This document shows, one piece after another, positions 61,334-64,000 of a stretch of DNA of 64,000 nucleotides (positions are counted from its first letter, which is position 1; the number at the start of each line of letters is the position of its first letter). The notes under the pieces are model-generated. The model worked only from the letters and a program-made list of their open reading frames with translations, did not search any database and had not been told where the DNA came from. The position numbers and the translations under genes are program-made. Source of the stretch: DATBLE01 sp963837265 (GTDB lineage: Bacteria > Actinomycetota > Thermoleophilia > Gaiellales > Gaiellaceae); assembly GCA_963837265.1 (NCBI GenBank), contig CAWIMQ010000001.1:875824-939823 (forward strand), in the 5' to 3' direction.

Positions 61334-61975
61334 CCGCGCGACGCAGAGGTCGGGCCGGACGAAGACGTCCAGCCGGTCGACCTCGAGGTCGCTGCCGAGC
61401 TCCTCGAGCGCCCCCGAGACGAGCCCGCGGTGGACACCGCACACGACGCTCGGGCTGGTCTCCGCGAGGTCGTGAAAGGGGCAGCGCCGCATGTGGATCT
61501 CGGTGCCGTGCGCCTCCGCCGCGAACCCCTCGTCGCCGAGCAGGCGGGTGACCTCGGAGACGGCCTCGTCCGCGGTCGGGCGCCGGAGCGGCGACGGCCT
61601 CCGGACGAGGTAGCGACCCCAGGCACGGCCGGCGTGCTCGGCCTGCCGCGAGCCGTCTGGTAAGCCCGCGACCGCTCCCGTCAGCACCGTGGCGAGCAGG
61701 CGATGCTCGTCCTTACCGGCTGCCTCGACGGCCCCCGGACGGAGGCGGTAGACGATCCGGGGCCGGCCGGGCTTGCCGTCCGGCGCCGGCTCCGAGGTGA
61801 CGAGGCCGGCGTCGCCGAGGATCCCGAGGTGCCAGCGCACGGTGTTCTCGTGCAGGCCCAGGCGCCTGCCGAGCTCCCGCACGTCCAGGCCGGCGCCCGC
61901 CGACCGGAGCGCCTCGACCAGGCGGATCCGCTGGTCGTCACCCAGCGCACGGCGCACGAGAGCGGCCTCCGACAT
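61235..61975 (-). CDS. HTH regulator with cysteine-rich C-terminal domain (SufR-like, COG2345 type)
   Basis: 246-residue regulator. N-terminal winged HTH (VRELGRRLGLHENTVRWHLGIL) is ArsR/DeoR-like; the C-terminal domain has conserved cysteines in RRCPFHDLAE, VVCGVHRGL and PDLCVARL, as in predicted iron-sulfur-binding SufR relatives. Such proteins can sense iron-sulfur status or nitric oxide. ATG 61975 is seven bases after the -10 element TAGCAT. Divergent from a copper nitrite reductase gene, which it probably controls. The last 30 residues lie opposite dinB and look non-conserved. Confidence 0.85.
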   Translation of the reverse strand: MSEAALVRRALGDDQRIRLVEALRSAGAGLDVRELGRRLGLHENTVRWHLGILGDAGLVTSEPAPDGKPGRPRIVYRLRPGAVEAAGKDEHRLLATVLTGAVAGLPDGSRQAEHAGRAWGRYLVRRPSPLRRPTADEAVSEVTRLLGDEGFAAEAHGTEIHMRRCPFHDLAETSPSVVCGVHRGLVSGALEELGSDLEVDRLDVFVRPDLCVARLRQRQLAERLQVRDPDPDQAEGPRPVGECAVE

Positions 61976-61979
61976 TTCA

Positions 61980-62067
61980 CGAATGCTATCGGTGGAACAG
62001 CGTGGACCTATCCGCAAATTTGCTGATTGCAGGCATTCGGATTGTCACTAAATTCATCGTGTATTCT
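61980..62067. promoter_or_regulatory. Divergent regulatory region of regulator and nitrite reductase
   Basis: Holds -10 TAGCAT (61988-61983, minus strand) for the regulator and TATTCT (62062-62067) for the nirK gene. Palindrome GCAAATTTGC (62014-62023) lies between, and CGAATGC (61980-61986) is matched by inverse GCATTCG (62033-62039). These are candidate operator sites for the SufR-like protein. Confidence 0.5.
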
Positions 62068-62084
62068 ACGACGAGGAGACTCCG

Positions 62085-63260
62085 ATGGCGTATCCAGCTT
62101 CCAGCCCGCTTCCCCGAATCGAGACACGCCCCGACCCGGACCGCGGCGCCACGGCCAAGATCGTCGCCCTCATGCTCGGCATCGCGCTTCCGGCGGTGCT
62201 CGGGCTCGCGCTCTGGGCGGCCGCGGCCGCGCAGAAGGCGCGCGACGACGCCCGCGCGGCAACCGCAGCCGGAGCCGCCGCGCCGGCGATGCCCGGCACG
62301 GCGGCCGCGGCCGCGTCCACTGCCGGCGCCGTGGCGACGCCGAGCTTCGCCGGCCTCGCGCCCGCCAACGCGGACGCACTAGCGGCCGCTCACCGCGCCG
62401 TCCCGGCCGAGCTGCCGGCGCTCCAGGCCGGGCCCGTCGTGAGCGTACGCCTCGGGATCGCCCACCGGACGATCCAGATCGCGCCCGGGATCCGATACGA
62501 CGCCTGGACGTTCGGCGGCGGCGTCCCCGGCCCGGTGATCCATGCCCGCCAGGGCCAGACCGTCCGCATCACCCTGACGAACGACGCACCCATGCCACAC
62601 TCGGTCGACTTCCACGCCGCCCGGGTCGCCCCGAACGTCGCCTTCGCGGACGTCGCGCCCGGCGAGTCGTTCACGTTCAGCTTCCGGGCGAACGATCCCG
62701 GCGTCTACATGTACCACTGCGGCACGAAGCCGGTGCTCGCGCACATCGCGAACGGCATGTACGGGGCGATCGTCGTCGAGCCGAAGGGCGGCCTGCTGCC
62801 GAAGGCCGACCGTCAGTACGTGCTCGTCTCCGGCGAGTGGTACCTGAACGCGCCCGGCCTGGCGAAGCCCGCGCAGCTCGACCTGGTCAAGTCCGAGCAG
62901 ATGACCCCGGACTGGGTGACCTGGAACGGCTACGCGAGTCAGTACGTCAAGCACCCGCTGACCGCGATGCCCGGCGACACCGTCCGCTTCTGGGTCGTCG
63001 ACGCGGGCCCGAGCCTGAACACCGACTTCCACGTCGTCGGGACGATCCTCGACCGAGCCTGGGTGAACGCCGATCTGACCGACGCGCCGCAGCACGGCGT
63101 CCAGACGGCGGTCGTGCCGGCCGGCGGCGGCGGCGTCTTCGACGTGAGGATCGACAGGCCGGGCCTCTACCCCTTCGTCTCGCACTCGTTCGCGAGCGTG
63201 CAGATGGGTCAGGTCGGGCTCCTGAACGTCGGCGGCGCGACCGGAACTTTGAGCCACTAG
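62085..63260 (+). CDS. nirK: Copper-containing nitrite reductase (AniA type)
   Basis: 391-residue two-cupredoxin-domain enzyme. After an N-terminal membrane/signal segment (residues 25-48) and an Ala-rich linker, all copper ligands are found: type 1 His172, Cys212, His220, Met225; type 2 His177, His211, His367; catalytic Asp175 and His316. YHCGTKPVLAHIANGMYG is the short loop of AniA-like class II enzymes. It reduces nitrite to NO outside the membrane. Strong GAGGAG ribosome binding site. Multicopper oxidase relatives are less likely because both active-site residues are retained. Confidence 0.9.
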   Translation: MAYPASSPLPRIETRPDPDRGATAKIVALMLGIALPAVLGLALWAAAAAQKARDDARAATAAGAAAPAMPGTAAAAASTAGAVATPSFAGLAPANADALAAAHRAVPAELPALQAGPVVSVRLGIAHRTIQIAPGIRYDAWTFGGGVPGPVIHARQGQTVRITLTNDAPMPHSVDFHAARVAPNVAFADVAPGESFTFSFRANDPGVYMYHCGTKPVLAHIANGMYGAIVVEPKGGLLPKADRQYVLVSGEWYLNAPGLAKPAQLDLVKSEQMTPDWVTWNGYASQYVKHPLTAMPGDTVRFWVVDAGPSLNTDFHVVGTILDRAWVNADLTDAPQHGVQTAVVPAGGGGVFDVRIDRPGLYPFVSHSFASVQMGQVGLLNVGGATGTLSH

Positions 63261-63275
63261 CTCACGCCTGGCGGT

Positions 63276-63305
63276 GCGGGGGCCGCGCCAGGGCGCGGCC
63301 CCCGC
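63276..63305. terminator. Bidirectional terminator-like hairpin
   Basis: Perfect 13-bp G+C inverted repeat (63276-63288 with 63293-63305) with CAGG loop, between the stops of nirK and the convergent radical SAM gene. Confidence 0.75.
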
Positions 63306-63307
63306 GC

Positions 63308-64000
63308 TCAGGCGGTGACGTAGGGGCAGGCCGGGTCGTCGGCGAGGGGGTCTCCGGCCGCCGCGAAAGCGCGCGCACGCGAGCCGCCGCAGAGATCGGT
63401 GAACCCGCAGCTCCCGCACCGGCCGGGGAAACGGCCGGCCCGGATGTCGCGCAGGAGCGCGCTCTCGCGGTAGATCGTCGCCAGGCTCCGATCACGCACG
63501 TTCCCGACCTGGACGGGGAGGAAGCCGGCCGGGTAGACGGCGCCGTCGTGGCCGACGAAGACGATCCCCTTGCCGTCGCGGGTGCCCTTCGTGTGGGCCT
63601 TCGACACGGCCCTCGGCTCTCCGAGCTCGGCCGCGAGGCGTCCCGACAGCGCCCCGTACAGTGGGCTCGAGGGCGGCGCCTCGCCGGCGTTCCGGGCCGC
63701 GACCACGCGGCGGAAGAACGGTGCCTCGACGGTGCGGACGACGAAGCCGTAGCGCGAGGCGTCGTAGAGGAAGTGGCAGACGTCGAGGTTCTCCCCCGGC
63801 TCCAGCTCCTCCAGCCGCGCCCCGCGCCCGGTCCTGACGAGGAAGAACACCTCCCAGATGTCCGCGCCCAGGCCCTCCACGACTGCGGCCAGCTCCGGAA
63901 GCTCGTCCACGTTCTCGCGCATCGCGACGGTGTTCACCTGGACGACGAAGCCCAACCCGCGCAACATCCGGATCGCCCCGAGCGTCCGGTCGAAGTGGCC
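63308..64000 (-). CDS. Radical SAM/SPASM domain protein, C-terminal part
   Basis: The frame is open to the right edge; about 231 residues are visible, so the radical-SAM CxxxCxxC cluster domain lies outside. GHFDRTLGAIR is the end of the barrel region, VVQVNTVAMREN a late strand. The C-terminal cluster motif CGSCGFTDLCGGSRARAFAAAG, split here, and a final DPACPY match SPASM families related to heme d1/AhbD-NirJ enzymes and TIGR04053-like proteins. May modify a tetrapyrrole or peptide. Convergent with nirK, so co-regulation is uncertain. Confidence 0.82.
   Translation of the reverse strand, partial: GHFDRTLGAIRMLRGLGFVVQVNTVAMRENVDELPELAAVVEGLGADIWEVFFLVRTGRGARLEELEPGENLDVCHFLYDASRYGFVVRTVEAPFFRRVVAARNAGEAPPSSPLYGALSGRLAAELGEPRAVSKAHTKGTRDGKGIVFVGHDGAVYPAGFLPVQVGNVRDRSLATIYRESALLRDIRAGRFPGRCGSCGFTDLCGGSRARAFAAAGDPLADDPACPYVTA

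Overview
The window is dense, very GC-rich coding DNA with almost every third codon position G or C, many GTG starts and 4-base ATGA/GTGA gene overlaps. Gene content (Liv-type and CUT1 ABC importers, CO-dehydrogenase-like Mo hydroxylase, hydantoinase/oxoprolinase subunits, five luciferase-like monooxygenases, AniA-type nitrite reductase, Hom-ThrC-ThrB) and promoters of the form TANNNT placed 5-9 bases before a start codon point to a free-living high-GC actinomycete, perhaps Thermoleophilia. The lineage is inference; no rRNA or other marker gene is present. I found no tRNA, rRNA, insertion sequence, CRISPR array or prophage.

Layout. 1-1.5 kb: end of a branched-chain-type ABC importer (LivG, LivF). 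1.6-7.4 kb: DUF3303 protein, class V aminotransferase and a coxM-coxS-coxL-coxG molybdenum hydroxylase set. 7.5-19.2 kb: a carbohydrate-type cluster with a divergent MsmX/UgpC ATPase, LacI regulator, two permeases, binding protein, two ADP-ribosylglycohydrolase-fold proteins, a glycosidase/formylglycine-enzyme-like fusion, a class III CoA-transferase and a CitE-like lyase. 19.3-26 kb: VOC protein, then GntR regulator-LLM-HyuA-HyuB. 25.9-28.9 kb: a looser patch (GNAT, VOC, quinone oxidoreductase, fragments, a 46-residue small protein). 29-36.3 kb (minus): M20-FAH-M24-DRE-TIM lyase-HyuA-SDR operon. 36.4-42.4 kb: LLM-acyl-CoA dehydrogenase and LLM-HyuB-RidA operons, then a flavin reductase. 43-47.8 kb: a complete LivG-K-F-H-M importer. 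47.9-53 kb: LLM, creatinase-fold protein, two ketopantoate-reductase-like enzymes, and a divergent EamA transporter. 53-58.1 kb (minus): hom-thrC-thrB with a kinase-fold protein, a PNPOx protein and a sulfurtransferase. 58.2-60.1 kb: a small unassigned peptide plus ATP-grasp plus membrane-protein cassette. 60.2-64 kb: dinB, a Cys-containing HTH regulator, a copper nitrite reductase and the end of a radical SAM/SPASM protein.

How the parts may work together. Importers, Mo hydroxylase, LLM monooxygenases with a flavin reductase, a RidA-like protein, three HyuA/HyuB sets (both HyuB proteins carry a C-terminal zinc-ribbon-like domain resembling acetone/acetophenone carboxylase gamma subunits), FAH and CoA enzymes together look like a peripheral catabolic region for amide- or ring-containing compounds. 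The substrate cannot be read from sequence.

The best candidate for a new system is 58.2-60.1 kb. A 48-residue acidic peptide with a C-terminal Thr/Asp/Glu-rich tail lies behind an inverted repeat that encloses its predicted -35 region. It is followed by an ATP-grasp protein with the D-x-N-P-x-G-Q-W signature of graspetide (omega-ester peptide) ligases and by a three-helix membrane protein. A second overlapping small frame repeats the same ETTD core.
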